DNA of 45,000 nt from NCBI GenBank assembly GCA_009602735.1, contig WELA01012345.1, forward strand, positions 10,559-55,558. Reading direction: 5' to 3'. Positions 22,001 through 32,375 of this stretch are shown in pieces; positions within the stretch are counted from its first letter, which is position 1, and each line of letters opens with the position of its first letter. A program made the translations under genes and the position numbers. The notes beneath the pieces were generated by a model. The model was not told the DNA's origin and did no database searches. It saw only the letters and a program-made list of their open reading frames with translations. This DNA comes from Mesotaenium endlicherianum (lineage: Eukaryota; Streptophyta; Zygnematophyceae; Zygnematales; Mesotaeniaceae).

Positions 22001-25000
22001 TACTATCTACATGCAGTATGTTATTTATGATTTCAGCTTATGATTTAATTGCCATGTATTTGGCTATCGAACTTCAAAGCTTATGCTTTTATGTAATAGC
22101 TGCATCTAAACGTAATTCTGAACTGTCTACAGAAGCTGGGTTAAAATATTTTATTTTGGGCGCCTTTTCCTCAGGAATTTTATTATTTGGTTGTTCTATG
22201 ATTTACGGGTTTACTGGAGTCACCAACTTAGAAGAATTGGCTAAAATTTTCACAGGATATGAGGTGACATTATTTAGTGGAGCAGACACTGCGCTTCAAC
22301 TTCAAACCGGATCCTGGTTACCTATACAGGTATCTCAATCTAGTGGGGTCTTTATGGGCATTTTATTTCTAGCTGTAGGATTTTTGTTTAAAATTACTGC
22401 AGTGCCTTTTCATATGTGGGCACCTGATGTCTACGAGGGCGCTCCTACTTTTGTTACGGCCTTTTTTTCGATTGCACCTAAGATTGCCATCTTGGCTAAT
22501 ATGCTACGTGTCTTTATTTATAGTGTCTATGACCCAACATGGCAACAATTATTTGTGTTTTGTAGTATTGCTTCTATGGTCTTAGGTGCATTCGCAGCTT
22601 TGGCACAAAATAAAATTAAAAGACTTTTGGCTTATAGCTCAATTGGTCATGTAGGTTATCTATTGATCGGATTTTCCTGTGGTACCATCGAAGGTATTCA
22701 ATCACTGCTAATTGCTGTCTTTATTTATGTATTAATGACCATTAATGCATTTGCCATAGTCTTGGCGTTACGTCAAAACCGTCTCAAATACATCTCTGAT
22801 TTAGGAGCTTTAGGGAAAACTAATCCTATTTTAGCTATTACCCTTTCTATCACTATGTTCTCATATGCAGGGATACCGCCGTTGGCAGGCTTTTGTAGCA
22901 AATTTTATCTGTTTTTTGCCGCTTTAGGCTCTGGGGCCTACTTATTAGCCCTGATAGGAGTAGTCACTAGTGTTATCAGTTGCTTTTATTATATCCGTTT
23001 CGTTAAAGTCATGTACTTTGACACACCTTTAACTTGGATCCTGTATAAACCAATGGATCGTGAAAAGTCATTATTACTTGCAATTACTTTATTCGGTATC
23101 ACTTTGTTTTTTATATACCCATCGCCCCTGTTTTTAATTACCCATCAAATGGCATTGAGCTTATGTTTATAATTAAGACCAGAACCTCTGGGGAAATATA
23201 GATTTTGTGGAGGAGGAGGAGTTTTCCCCCCCCACAACATCCCCTCCGACCTTTTCCCCCACCCTCCACTATTCTCCCCCGAAAACAATGTCCATCTCCC
23301 CCCGGCCTAGCGCCATAGGGCTTGCCGATGGTGTTTTACGGGGGGGAAATAGACATTTTGAAATTTTGGGGGACTTTATATAAGTCGGGAACCGACCAGG
23401 GCATATCTTTTCTTCGAAGCAAAACACAATAACCCTTTGGGGACCTCTCTTAGATCTCAATCGCGGTGCCATTTTTTTCCTCTAGAGATTTTNCGTGAAC
23501 GAGGCCAGCCTGCAGGCGTACCTAGAGGCCAAGCAGCAGTCGCTGCTGGAGTCGCTGTGGAAGCTCAACGTGCTGGACATTGAGACCACGCTCACCTCCG
23601 TCTGCAACCAGGTGTGTGTGTGTGTCCGTGCGTGTGCGCATGTGTGTGTTTGCTCTCTTGCGTGTGTGTGTGTGCTTTTGTGCACATATTTGTGTGTGTG
23701 TGTGTGCTTGTGCTTTTGTGCACATATTTGTGTGTGTGTGTGCATGCATGGCGGAGGCAGGCAGGCAGGCAGGGAGAGATGGGAGGGCGCTGTGGCATTC
23801 AATCGTTTATTTCTCCTCTGGCATCTCTTCTCCACTTCTCTCTAGGAAATCGTAGCACCCCATTGGTATCACAAAGACCCCAAAAGGGTCGTGTTGGAGC
23901 GCGGTGGCATGAGCCCACACCCGGCCATTCCCTGGCTATGCCCGAGCATGCCACTGTGTTCCTCACTGGGCTGTGAAACGACATTTACTGCGGAGGCTTG
24001 AACATATGTGCATGTAATTGAGGTGGTGCATTAGGGAGTAATGGTGGAAGGCAGCTGCTCTATGTGTGAGAATGCCTAACCCAGGGAGCCAACGCTTGGG
24101 CCTGCAGGTGCTGCTACCTGGTGGCCTTCACTCCAGACGGCAGAGGGAAATGCACAAGTGCTGATGGGAAAGGGAGTCCTGGTGGGGTGGGGGTCATGAT
24201 GGGGGTGGTGATGAAAGGAGTGTTGATTGGGAGTGCTGCCGCAAGTGATAGTTTGCGTGCTGCTGGGTGTGAGGTGGGATGAAAGTGCTGACAGGAGAGG
24301 CAGCGAGGTGCGTGCGCGCGTGCAGGTGCTGACGGAGCCCGGCGTGTCCAAGGAAGAGCTGAAGCAGCGCGCCAAGGCCCTCAAGAAGCTGGGCTCCATC
24401 TTCCAGGTGCCTCCCGCTGCTGCTGCTGCTGCTGCTGTTGCTAGGGGGGGGAGGGAGGGGGGGGCTGCCATCGGGGCGTCTTGAGACGAGCTTTCAACTT
24501 CTGATTCTCAGCTCTATATGTGTGGCTCCTCGGTAGGCATCTGTCCGGGGGGCGTCCATCGGGACGCCGCGGGTGCGCATTCTGGCAGCTGAGAGGAGCC
24601 CCGCTTCTGGTGTGATGGGATATGCCCTTCTTGCATGAATGATGCTGTGCATGCCGTCAAGCCTGTGCTCGCCTGGCAACCTGTCGTTGGTCTGGTTTCT
24701 CCACCTGCCATGTACGCACTCCTGGCGCCACGGTTCGCGCCTTGCGGATGGGCTGCTGATCTTCACACAGGCAGACAGGCCGGCAGGCTGGCAGGCTGGC
24801 AGGCAGGCAGGCGGGCAGGCAGGCGGGCACGCAGGCAGGCAGGCAAAGAAGCATACTAGTGTCATCGAAGGGCGAGGGCGAGGAGCAAGGGGAGTTCTCT
24901 CAGTGCAGATTGGGAGCGGGGGCTAGGCTGTGCAGGGTGCCAAGGCCAAGTACCAGCGGCGCAACAGCCTCCGCGGGCCGCAGGACAAGGACAAGACCAA

Positions 25001-26502
25001 GGCAGCAGCGGCAGGAGCAGCGCCCGGTGGCGGCCAGTCCAGCAGAGGCGGCTTCTTCGGCGGCGGCATCGGCGCAGGCCCCGCTGCGGCTGGCCCCAGC
25101 TTCGCCCCCGCCCCTCCTGTATGTCCTGCTCTGCCCTCCCGCGGCAGCCACCCACCCAGTTTCGTGCCTGCCACGCTGCGTGCTAGTGTGTTCCTCCTTG
25201 GTGGTGAGAGTGTTGGAGACGTTGTCCCACAGTTTCAGCAGAATGAGATGACCGTGGCTCAAAAGCGTGCGTCAACCCTGGCCAATTCAGCATGCGCTGC
25301 CTGCCGTGCTGATGTGGCGTGGCGTGGCATGGCGTGACGAGCGGGTGCGCAGTTCCCTGCGCCTCCACCCGGATACATCCCGCCCCAATACGTGGGACCA
25401 GACCACGCCGCTGCTGCTGCTGGTGCTCCTCCGGGCTATGGAGGAGCCTACTATCCCTACCCAGCCCCCCCGGCTGGGTATCCTGGGGGCCAACCGGGGG
25501 CTCCCCCTGAGGCGCCAGGCGGCCCTCAGACAGGCTGGGGAGGGCCCTCCCATCAGCAGCCTGGTGCATCGGCCTCCTTCCCTCCTGCCTCCCATGTACG
25601 TCCCTGCTCGTCTTACACGAGTCACCTCGTGGCTCTCTCGCTTCGAACTGTCGCCGTGGTTGTGCATCCGGGCCGTGTGAGAGCGGTAGGGGGAGTGGAT
25701 GTTGAACGTATTCCTGCTCAGGCTGATTGGTGCCGGAGGGCGAGCGAGGTCGACAGAACGGTAAGCATGGGCGCCGAAATTCAGTCGGCGTTACCCACGA
25801 AAGACTTGGCAAGGAGGGGCTTGAGCTCAACAAGCAATATGGTGATGAGCCATCTTGACTCACCAACGCTCTAACCAACGATGAGTTGTGGAGTGGCAAC
25901 GACGAGCATTGGAGGATGGTGTCACGAAACACGCATGTGCTGACTAGTAAACCTTCTGGTTTCGCTGAAAGCACAGACCTCTTGGGTCACTTCACTGGAA
26001 AGCACCTGTTAGGCACGTGCTCTCACTTGCGTCGCTTGTGATTACATCTAGAGAGCAGTGCTCTTTTTGCAGTTGTGCTGCTTCGTATGCCACTTCGCAA
26101 TTTGCGAGCTTGACGAGAGGAACGAGACTGCTTGCTTGCTGAACTAGGCTCCAGGTAATTAATTTTTGTGGCTCATCTGTTTCCGAGTTGGTGACATTTG
26201 TGTAACAGGGAGTTTTTCATGCCAGCTTTCACGACTTTATGTTGGTTGGTGGAGCTGGCTAATTGGGGTTCCTGCTGTCAGGCAGGAAGGCGTACCATTT
26301 CTCTCACCACATAATATTTTAGTGTGCTTGGCAGGCTGATAGCGGGGGACCGTCGACATCAAATGCGACTACGCATGACTTTGACACCATGTCCATCAAA
26401 GACCTCCAAAGCTACTTGGCTTCCAAACGTGTCTCTACTGTGGGCCTAATAGATCGCTCAGAACTTGTTGCTAAGGCAAAGGAAGCTGCGAGATTGTCTT
26501 GA
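19045..26502 (+). CDS. DnaJ-X (plant-type) J-domain co-chaperone with C-terminal SAP/ARMET-like domain; central exons missing
   Basis: Exons seen: 19045-19134, 19495-19554, 19689-19771, 20070-20238, then 23486-23611, 24326-24406, 24936-25118, 25353-25595, 26335-26502. The J domain (residues 1-70) has EFYDLLGV, the Hsp70-activating HPD in [10 protein letters not shown], and [11 protein letters not shown]. Then come [22 protein letters not shown] (read in two parts), typical of plant DnaJ-X proteins, and the end of the X domain ([19 protein letters not shown], then [20 protein letters not shown]). A Gly/Pro/Tyr-rich linker follows, then [20 protein letters not shown] with [14 protein letters not shown], a helix-loop-helix like SAP or MANF C-terminal domains. 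About 120-150 residues expected between LK at 20238 and 23486 are absent; instead there is low-complexity DNA and a mitochondrial nad2. A direct 20238-to-23486 join would stay in phase (400 residues). The exon 4 acceptor is a tandem GAGCAG (one codon optional). J proteins hand clients to Hsp70; the compartment is unclear. Confidence 0.85.
21083..21137 (+). CDS. Candidate extra DnaJ-X exon
   Basis: Between an acceptor GTGCAG and a donor GTAAGC, the phase-0 frame reads [18 protein letters not shown]. It would follow FRNKLK of the previous exon in phase, and its charged helical character resembles the start of the plant X domain. It ends in phase 1, so at least one further exon would be needed before 23486. 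Similarity is loose. Confidence 0.3.
21590..23200. other. Mitochondrial DNA segment within the DnaJ gene (NUMT or assembly join)
   Basis: Composition changes sharply to AT-rich, A/T-ending codons for the length of nad2 and back to C/G-rich runs after it. The left edge lies near a GGGGTCGGGGGGCGAAGC stretch about 50 bases before nad2, the right edge soon after its TAA. Exact borders cannot be placed. The segment sits precisely where the DnaJ-X exons should be, and an undetermined base (N) follows at 23493. Confidence 0.75.
21646..23172 (+). CDS. nad2: NADH dehydrogenase subunit 2, mitochondrial (complex I)
   Basis: An intact frame of 508 codons ends in TAA. The product is the hydrophobic, antiporter-like ND2 subunit of the complex I membrane arm, a proton-pumping module. 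Seen: [20 protein letters not shown] at the start, [37 protein letters not shown] with the conserved Lys, [40 protein letters not shown], and [20 protein letters not shown]; the end [17 protein letters not shown] is as in bryophytes. TGG encodes Trp and the standard code suffices. Compared with Marchantia, about 20 residues are inserted near residue 210. The second ATG (21652, MFEND) fits family starts better than 21646. There is no intron and no decay, so the copy is either recent or misplaced by assembly. It is unlikely to be expressed from the nucleus here. Confidence 0.96.
   Translation: MTMFENDFVALLPEIFLINATVLLLIYGVIFSTSKKHNYPSLVCNVAWLGLLSVLITIALLITQPLNTANLCYNNLIIDNFTYFFKIALLLSTASTIFMCLQYFKQETMNTFESIVLILLSTCSMLFMISAYDLIAMYLAIELQSLCFYVIAASKRNSELSTEAGLKYFILGAFSSGILLFGCSMIYGFTGVTNLEELAKIFTGYEVTLFSGADTALQLQTGSWLPIQVSQSSGVFMGILFLAVGFLFKITAVPFHMWAPDVYEGAPTFVTAFFSIAPKIAILANMLRVFIYSVYDPTWQQLFVFCSIASMVLGAFAALAQNKIKRLLAYSSIGHVGYLLIGFSCGTIEGIQSLLIAVFIYVLMTINAFAIVLALRQNRLKYISDLGALGKTNPILAITLSITMFSYAGIPPLAGFCSKFYLFFAALGSGAYLLALIGVVTSVISCFYYIRFVKVMYFDTPLTWILYKPMDREKSLLLAITLFGITLFFIYPSPLFLITHQMALSLCL
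23608..23746. repeat. (TG)n with a 32-base direct repeat in a DnaJ intron
   Basis: The intron begins directly as GTGTGTGTGTG after the exon. A unit reading TGTGCTTTTGTGCACATATT followed by a TG run occurs twice in tandem (about 23672 and 23708). Confidence 0.75.
24769..24845. repeat. (GGCA)n tetranucleotide repeat in a DnaJ intron
   Basis: GGCAGGCAGGC units with GGCT and GGGC variants run for about 75 bases. The Ala/Gly/Arg or Pro/Cys frames read through it are repeat products. Confidence 0.8.
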
Positions 26503-27721
26503 TTTGTGTTCAATCAACTTATGTACTGAACCGGCGCTAGAAGATGAACCTCTGAGATGCACTTCCCAAGTTTTCATTGTAAAAATGTGTAGGGATGCAT
26601 AAATGTGTAGGTTACTATGCGCCAACATTGTTTGCTACATCTTCGTAAGGTAATTTCACATACAATAGCTTTAGGAGCCCAACTTGATAAGTAGGTTGTG
26701 CCCTCACAATAGAAAGTTTAGTAGGTGAAAAGTCGTCGCTGAAGTTAGCAATCTTTTGCACAGTGTCTAATTGGCACATGGCGGTAGTTCGATATTTGAA
26801 ATTGCTGGTGCTACATCTTTGAGAGCAACGCGTTGCCAAGTATGTGCCTAGACGCGTGCTAGCTACACTCACAAGTTTTCATATAATGTAGTCCTTATGA
26901 GGTCGTTTACATATTAGGAGTGTCCTCGAGCTAGTTGCAAGGAATAAAAGAAGCTTTTTAATAAAAACCTGTCCCTTCGAAAGCTTCAGGTGCTACACAG
27001 CTTGGGCCCCAATATGTTACCTTTGATGTTTGTTGACCTCTTAAATTATGAAAACAACGCGAGGAAGTCGACTGTGACTTCAAAAGACCACTCGGTTGCA
27101 CAACTTTGTGCCACGCATCACATTCACTGATTGACACGTTGATGTCCCATTTGCCAATTCATTTTGAAAAGCTGGCGAAAGCGAAAGGCTGTCGCATTTT
27201 TCTCTTTGTCTCGCATTGTCGAGGTGGAACTTGGAAGTTGACTAAGGTGGAATCTTGACGCGCGAGGGAAAGCCACACGAAGGGGATCCCACGGGATCGC
27301 ATATCCTACACGAGAAAGGGAACGTTATGTGCGGCGATCGCCGCTTCACGCAGCTTCACGCCATCGGCCTGGCTGCTTCTGCCGAGCACACAGCAGATAT
27401 GGCGTCAATAAGTTTACCTGCCATGGTGGTATTCACACGTTTATGACTTGTTCAAAATTCAGATTCGAATTAAAGCTTCTGTTCTCATTCTTCACTGTTA
27501 GTCACCTAGGGGAGCTTTTGAAGTTAAAGAGTCCTAGACATTAAGCATGTAGTTTGTGAAATCTGGCGGCATTTCTCTCACAAATAAATGCCTTCACCGG
27601 ACACCAATCGGCAGATGCAGTGCAGGGAGAATAAAATGTGTCGTGTACCTCTGGTTTCGTGTTGTGCATGCTGAAAAGAAATAACCTCTCCGCATTCTCT
27701 AGTATTCTCACTCATCCGACA
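26503..27721. other. Intergenic region between DnaJ and MAF1
   Basis: This is AT-rich DNA holding the DnaJ 3' end and the MAF1 promoter. A candidate TGTAA poly(A) signal lies at 26578-26582 and AATAAA motifs at about 26943 and 26960. A GGCGATCGCC palindrome lies at about 27333. No gene is recognised. Confidence 0.5.
26578..26582 (+). terminator. Candidate TGTAA polyadenylation signal of the DnaJ gene
   Basis: TGTAA lies 76 bases past the DnaJ stop. The motif is the common poly(A) signal of many green algae; its use here is inferred. Confidence 0.35.
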
Positions 27722-30231
27722 ATGAAATTCCTGGAATATACCCCGCTAGCAAGGTTAGTATTTGTGAACATTTAGGTAACATGTTAATTTCATTGCCATT
27801 CACTTTTTTCTATCCCGTGCTTGTACAGACCTACCTGTTTCTCTTTTAGGACAGGAGCGTTCCATGTCATTGAGCCTAAAGAAGCCCTCCTTTCTCCTCA
27901 CGTGCAGGATAAATTCGTTTCTTGGTCATGTAAATCTGGGAGATTATATACTTCGAGGGGTATGTGAGGCATATTCGTGTAAGTTCCACCTTGCTGTAGA
28001 GCTCGTCTTTAATTTTCGTTATAGCGAAGATGTTTTATAAGAAAGAGAAGTTTAACATCGTCTATTCATGAATGTATGTTCTATTCCATTCATTCTTAGG
28101 GTACTTTTACAGTGCAGAGTTTGAGTTAATTCGGTTCTCTTGGAGGTTCTTGCTTACTTACGCGCGTAGTAAGTCTCATGCCTATTGCTTGCAGGCAAAA
28201 TCGCAGGCATTGACAAAAAGTTGTCTAGGAGCTTAGAGCAAGAGGTGAGTCATCTCTTTAGCTTTGGGTTGTCTGCAGCGCAAGATTAGGGCTATGATTG
28301 GTTACAACGAATTCCGCGTCTGCTACAAATTTCATCCTTTTTAACGGTTTAACTCCTACAGGTGTCTGACTCTTCTTAAGACGTGCAGGTTTTGGATTCA
28401 CTCACTAATTCACCTCAAGACCTCGCGACTTCTCCTGTTGGACCCCTCTCGAGTTCGGCAAGGTGAATGTTTGAATGAGGTCATAATGGGGCTTGCAACC
28501 TATTCTCCTTTGCTTCTTCAGTATATTGAGCCCTTTGACATCCCTCGCATTCTGTATGATTTGATTGCAGTCGCCGGACATTGATCTACCTCATCCTCAC
28601 TCTGAATCACATGTATCCTGACTATGACTTCAGGTAAGTGCTACGATATTTGTATGTGATTAGTGTGTCTAGCTATTCGGAATGTGTAAGAGCTTGTTGT
28701 TGGGCAATAATTTTTGTATGATATAGAGTGGGCAATGCCTTGTGCCACACCTTATTGATAAGGAGGCCTGGCATCCCATGTGCTCTATGTCAAAGTCTGT
28801 GCCTCGGAAGTGGTGTCAGTGGATGACATACGGTGCTGACCGTTGCTCCTGCGGAGCTGAGAGTTCAAGTCTCTCCATTTCCTTCACAGTTACTTTAAGT
28901 TGTATAATCTATCTGTCTTTCAAATTCCTGAAGCTTCAGCACATACATTCCCCAAGTTGATTTTTTCTTTTTTCAAAAGCACGTGTGATGTGGATAAGGC
29001 AGTATGCAGGGAGGTGCTACATATGAGGCAATGTTGGATCATTGCCTCCTGCTCCCCATTTTAGTGCCCTCCTGGCTGCCAGATTGGTTACATAACTTCC
29101 TGATAATTTTTTGCAATGACTTTCCTCCCCATTCTGTGTCAATCAAGGCGCTTGTTCTGTGTAATAGCATAAGTGGGGTGTGAGATCTGTGTCAATTCTC
29201 TGACTACTTAAAGGCTGACCAAAAGGCAGGAATTTGTGGTACACAGCCTGTTGAGAGCCCACCACTTCAGTAAGGAGGTGTCTTTGCTTTCAGTCAAGCA
29301 GTCTATTGATCGGCTTCTTCTGGAGGCAGCAAAGGTGCGACCCATGTCAGCAATTGTGGATAGCGTTACAATTATACACATATTGAAGCTGTGAGCTACA
29401 ATGTTGGCGAGGCACCTAAGCTCAATGATGGTGCTGGGGGTTGTTTCTTTCCAGTCTCCTCTTCAATGTGCATATTTGAAATGACGTTGGGAAAGTACCT
29501 GCTATGTTGCAGATGTGGCAGTTGGATGGGGAGGACAGCCCTCTGCTGGAGACCCTATGGGCTGCTGTTGACGAGGTGATTATTCAACCTCAATTCTTGT
29601 GCATCTTTTTTATTTGCTACGATTGTAAAGTTTATGTTCTGACTTAAAACACCTGAAAATGTCCTCACATGCTTAGCATCTACGATGTTTGTGGTTGCAG
29701 GTGATTGAGCTGAAGGATTGTGATGTGTACAGCTACAAGCCTGACATGGAGGGGGACCCTTTTGCAGAGAAGGGCAGTGTGTGAGTGTTACATCAAAAAA
29801 CTGAACCATTTGACATGTCAATTGATGGTCAAGGCGTCAAGCTTTATGGCCCGCTTCTTAGGGTCATGACAAAGTACTTGCCAATGCTAACTTTACGGCA
29901 TTTGCGTCGCAGGTGGTCCTTCAACTTCTTCTTCTACAATAAGAAGTTGAAGCGCATACTCTACCTTAGCTGCAGGTGTTTAAGGTAATCACACGTCTCG
30001 ACATTGTTCATGAAAGTTGTATCGTAAACAGTTGGTTGTGAGTAATTTTCAATTAGCCTTTGGAAAGTTCCTCATTGGTTTCTTACATGTTAATTGGCTC
30101 TTGTTTGTGCCTTTTTGTTGTTCTTGTGCCATGTCAGCAAACAAGCTATTAGCGAGACGTCTTCGGATGAGTTGTACAGTGAAGATGAATACGATGTAGC
30201 TGGCCCTATGGACATGGAAGAGGATGTATAG
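27722..30231 (+). CDS. MAF1: MAF1, repressor of RNA polymerase III, 10 exons
   Basis: Exons: 27722-27753, 27908-27978, 28195-28244, 28389-28462, 28571-28633, 29247-29334, 29513-29575, 29701-29780, 29913-29975, 30138-30231. All introns are GT-AG and all phases fit, giving 225 residues, the length of plant MAF1. MAF1 binds Pol III under stress or starvation and blocks tRNA and 5S transcription; phosphorylation by TORC1 or PKA type kinases keeps it inactive in yeast and animals. Seen: box A MKFLEYTPLARINSFLGHVN and EAYSCKIAGIDKKLSRSLEQ; box B SRRTLIYLILTLNHMYPDYD; then DCDVYSYKPDMEGDPFAEKG and box C WSFNFFFYNKKLKRILYLSC; an acidic tail (SSDELYSEDEYDVAG) ending EEDV. The Ser/Thr-Pro in NSPQDLATSPVGPL (exon 4) lies in the linker where phosphorylation occurs in other species. 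The gene is more AT-rich than its neighbours. Intron 5 holds a tRNA-Ser-like sequence on the same strand. Confidence 0.96.
28806..28883 (+). tRNA. Degenerate tRNA-Ser(GCT)-like element in MAF1 intron 5
   Basis: The 78-base sequence folds much like a class II tRNA. Acceptor stem GGAAGTG pairs over 7 positions with CATTTCC (one G-T). The D-arm is GTC-AGTGGAT-GAC. The variable arm is CTCC-TGC-GGAG. The T-arm is a perfect GAGAG-TTCAAGT-CTCTC. The T-arm stem and the long variable arm are typical of plant tRNA-Ser, and the anticodon region contains T-GCT-G (Ser). The anticodon arm is imperfect: ACGG pairs with CCGT but leaves a 6-base loop, so one base seems lost. Position 8 is G in place of T. No T-run follows closely; the first long one is near 28963. 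It is probably a pseudo-tRNA or the head of a tRNA-derived SINE, though a functional gene cannot be excluded. Confidence 0.5.
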
Positions 30232-32328
30232 GTTTTTAGCTTGCAATTGATGCAGTGCATAATGGTATAGCAATTAAGTCAACTTGCAATTCTAAGAAGG
30301 TGGCAGTGCCTTAACACATGTATAGTAGCTGGGTTCAAATGTTTTGAGGCCTTACAGCATATATATAGCATATTTTTGTTTTTTTAGGTATTCAAGCAGG
30401 AAGAGCAGCCTAGTGCCTTCTAGCACGCTCTACACATTCTTTTGCGGAAAGAATGTAATCCTTTTAGAAAAAATCTTTTAGGTTTTTTTAACATATTTCT
30501 GATAAGGCTAGTTTTGGTTTCATACAAGCAAATATTTTGCTTACACAGAGGTGATTAATATTTTTGGCGTTTTGGAGCTTGTATGGAACGACATCTTAAG
30601 AAGTTGACATGGACGTGCGAGTTGCATGCTACAAAGATCGTATGAATTTCATTCTTAAGTGAGTCTGTCCTGGCCATCATTAATGTGCCGTGCATGTTTT
30701 CCTGTTATGACTTCTTCAGAATGAGTACAGTGCTCACTATATGCTAGTAATGACCAATGTACGCGAGAAGGAGCCGGGATCTGCTCAAGATTGTAAAAGC
30801 GTTGAACATCATCCTGCTACTTCAACATGTTTCAGACCGACATATCTGTGAAAGAGAGGGAGAAAAGTAGTACTAGGAAGAAATGTTCATGTTTATGCTT
30901 GACCTGGATTGGAATGCAATAGTGACTCGATCGAGGCCTGCACGTTAAATTGTACATGATGGTGCTACTAAGAAGTGCAGCCAAGCCAAATATATTGAAG
31001 TGCTACCTCATGAAGAACACGCTGCAAGCTTTGAGATGGGCCATAGGAAATCCACGCAGGCCCATGAGAATCTGCAACCTCCAGGCATGGAGGGCTCTCT
31101 CGTGCATGCAAACGTACTTGGAATCCTGAAGCATTCTAGCCTTACATTGTTGGGCAAGCAGTTTTGCTTCAATGTAATGCCTCCAATGACTCGCTAATGA
31201 ACTGCACTTCAACTGAGTACCACAAGTGGGTGTTCTCTTTATTCAAAAAAACAGTGCAGAAATACAATGACCTCACAAGCTATGCTCCGCACAAGAATAT
31301 GGGCAAGATCGGCCAAAATGTTATCTGCTATGTACGTTGTCTAATGACCTATGCAGAACACTAGAACTCTAGAAGTCTATGATTGTGATCATCTTTAGCC
31401 TAATGACAGTGGTCAAAAGAGTCTCAACATTGAGCTGCGAGTGATGCAAATGCATAACTTGGCTAAGCCTAACTAAACTGCCATATCTAATTCGTGCGTG
31501 CTTCAAACTATTATAGAAGCTAAACAATTTGCTCAAGGAAAGCAGCTGGTAGAGTGAGTCTCCACCTCTTCTCATTCTTCTTCCCTGTTCCATGCCGCAG
31601 CCGTTAAGCACGCTATGTGGCCGCCTGCCATTGCACAACCACGCATCGCCACGTCGTGGCCCAGCTCTGCTGCTCTCTCTGCCCTGCATGTAGATGCCGC
31701 TACTGCTAGCTGTACCATACGCGGCACCCGCTTGCAGTGGCGCTGTCGGACAAAATGCGCTCCTCCCTCTTCCCCCACCTGGCCCCGGCCCCGACCCCTG
31801 CCCCTGCCCCAGTCCTGGTCCCTACCACTACCTCTACCCCTCTCCCTACTCCTGGAGGAAACAGCTAATCGCTACAAGCTATCTCTGAACAGCTATTCGG
31901 AATGTAGACTGTAAAGACCATGTGAGGGGCATCAAGAGAACGTACGAGACATATGACTCCCCCTATGTAGCCTGCATGTATATCTGGCTGAGTGATGAGA
32001 CCTGGCTGCTGCTAGCTCTCACTGAAACTGAAACTGATCCTGCTCGAGTACCTCAGTCGCACCTTAGCAGGGATAAGGGAGGGTTACCGACCCAAGCTCT
32101 AACACTTCTTCTAGAGGAGGGAGAGCGAAGGCGGAGAGCGAGGCAAAAATCAGTTCCGGAGCAGCCCCAAAGCAGCCCCAAAGCTAAGGTGATGATGGCC
32201 GTGTCGATTGTGACTAAGGCTGATGCGTGGAGGGCCCAAAAGTTCCGAGCCGACAGTCTGTGTCCACTCTACTAAGAAAAGAGCAGGAAAGAGGGGAGGT
32301 GAGAGAAGAGGAGGGGGGTGTAGGGCAT

Positions 32329-32375
32329 ACATACAGACAGACAGACAGGCGGGCAGCCAGGCAGGCTGGCCGTAG
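32329..32375. repeat. (GACA)n/(GGCA)n repeat
   Basis: ACAGACAGACAGACAGGCGG is followed by GCAGCCAGGCAGGCTGGC. Similar GGCA units recur at about 32585 and 32715-32745. Confidence 0.7.

Noticed and set aside
23495-23984. Overlapping frames in TG/CA repeats after the DnaJ exon
   Set aside because: Cys-Val and His-Thr periodic peptides are products of the (TG)n repeat in the intron.
24076-25974. Minus-strand frames of 120-263 codons
   Set aside because: They overlap clear DnaJ exons on the plus strand and consist of repeat-derived Ala, Pro and Gln runs.
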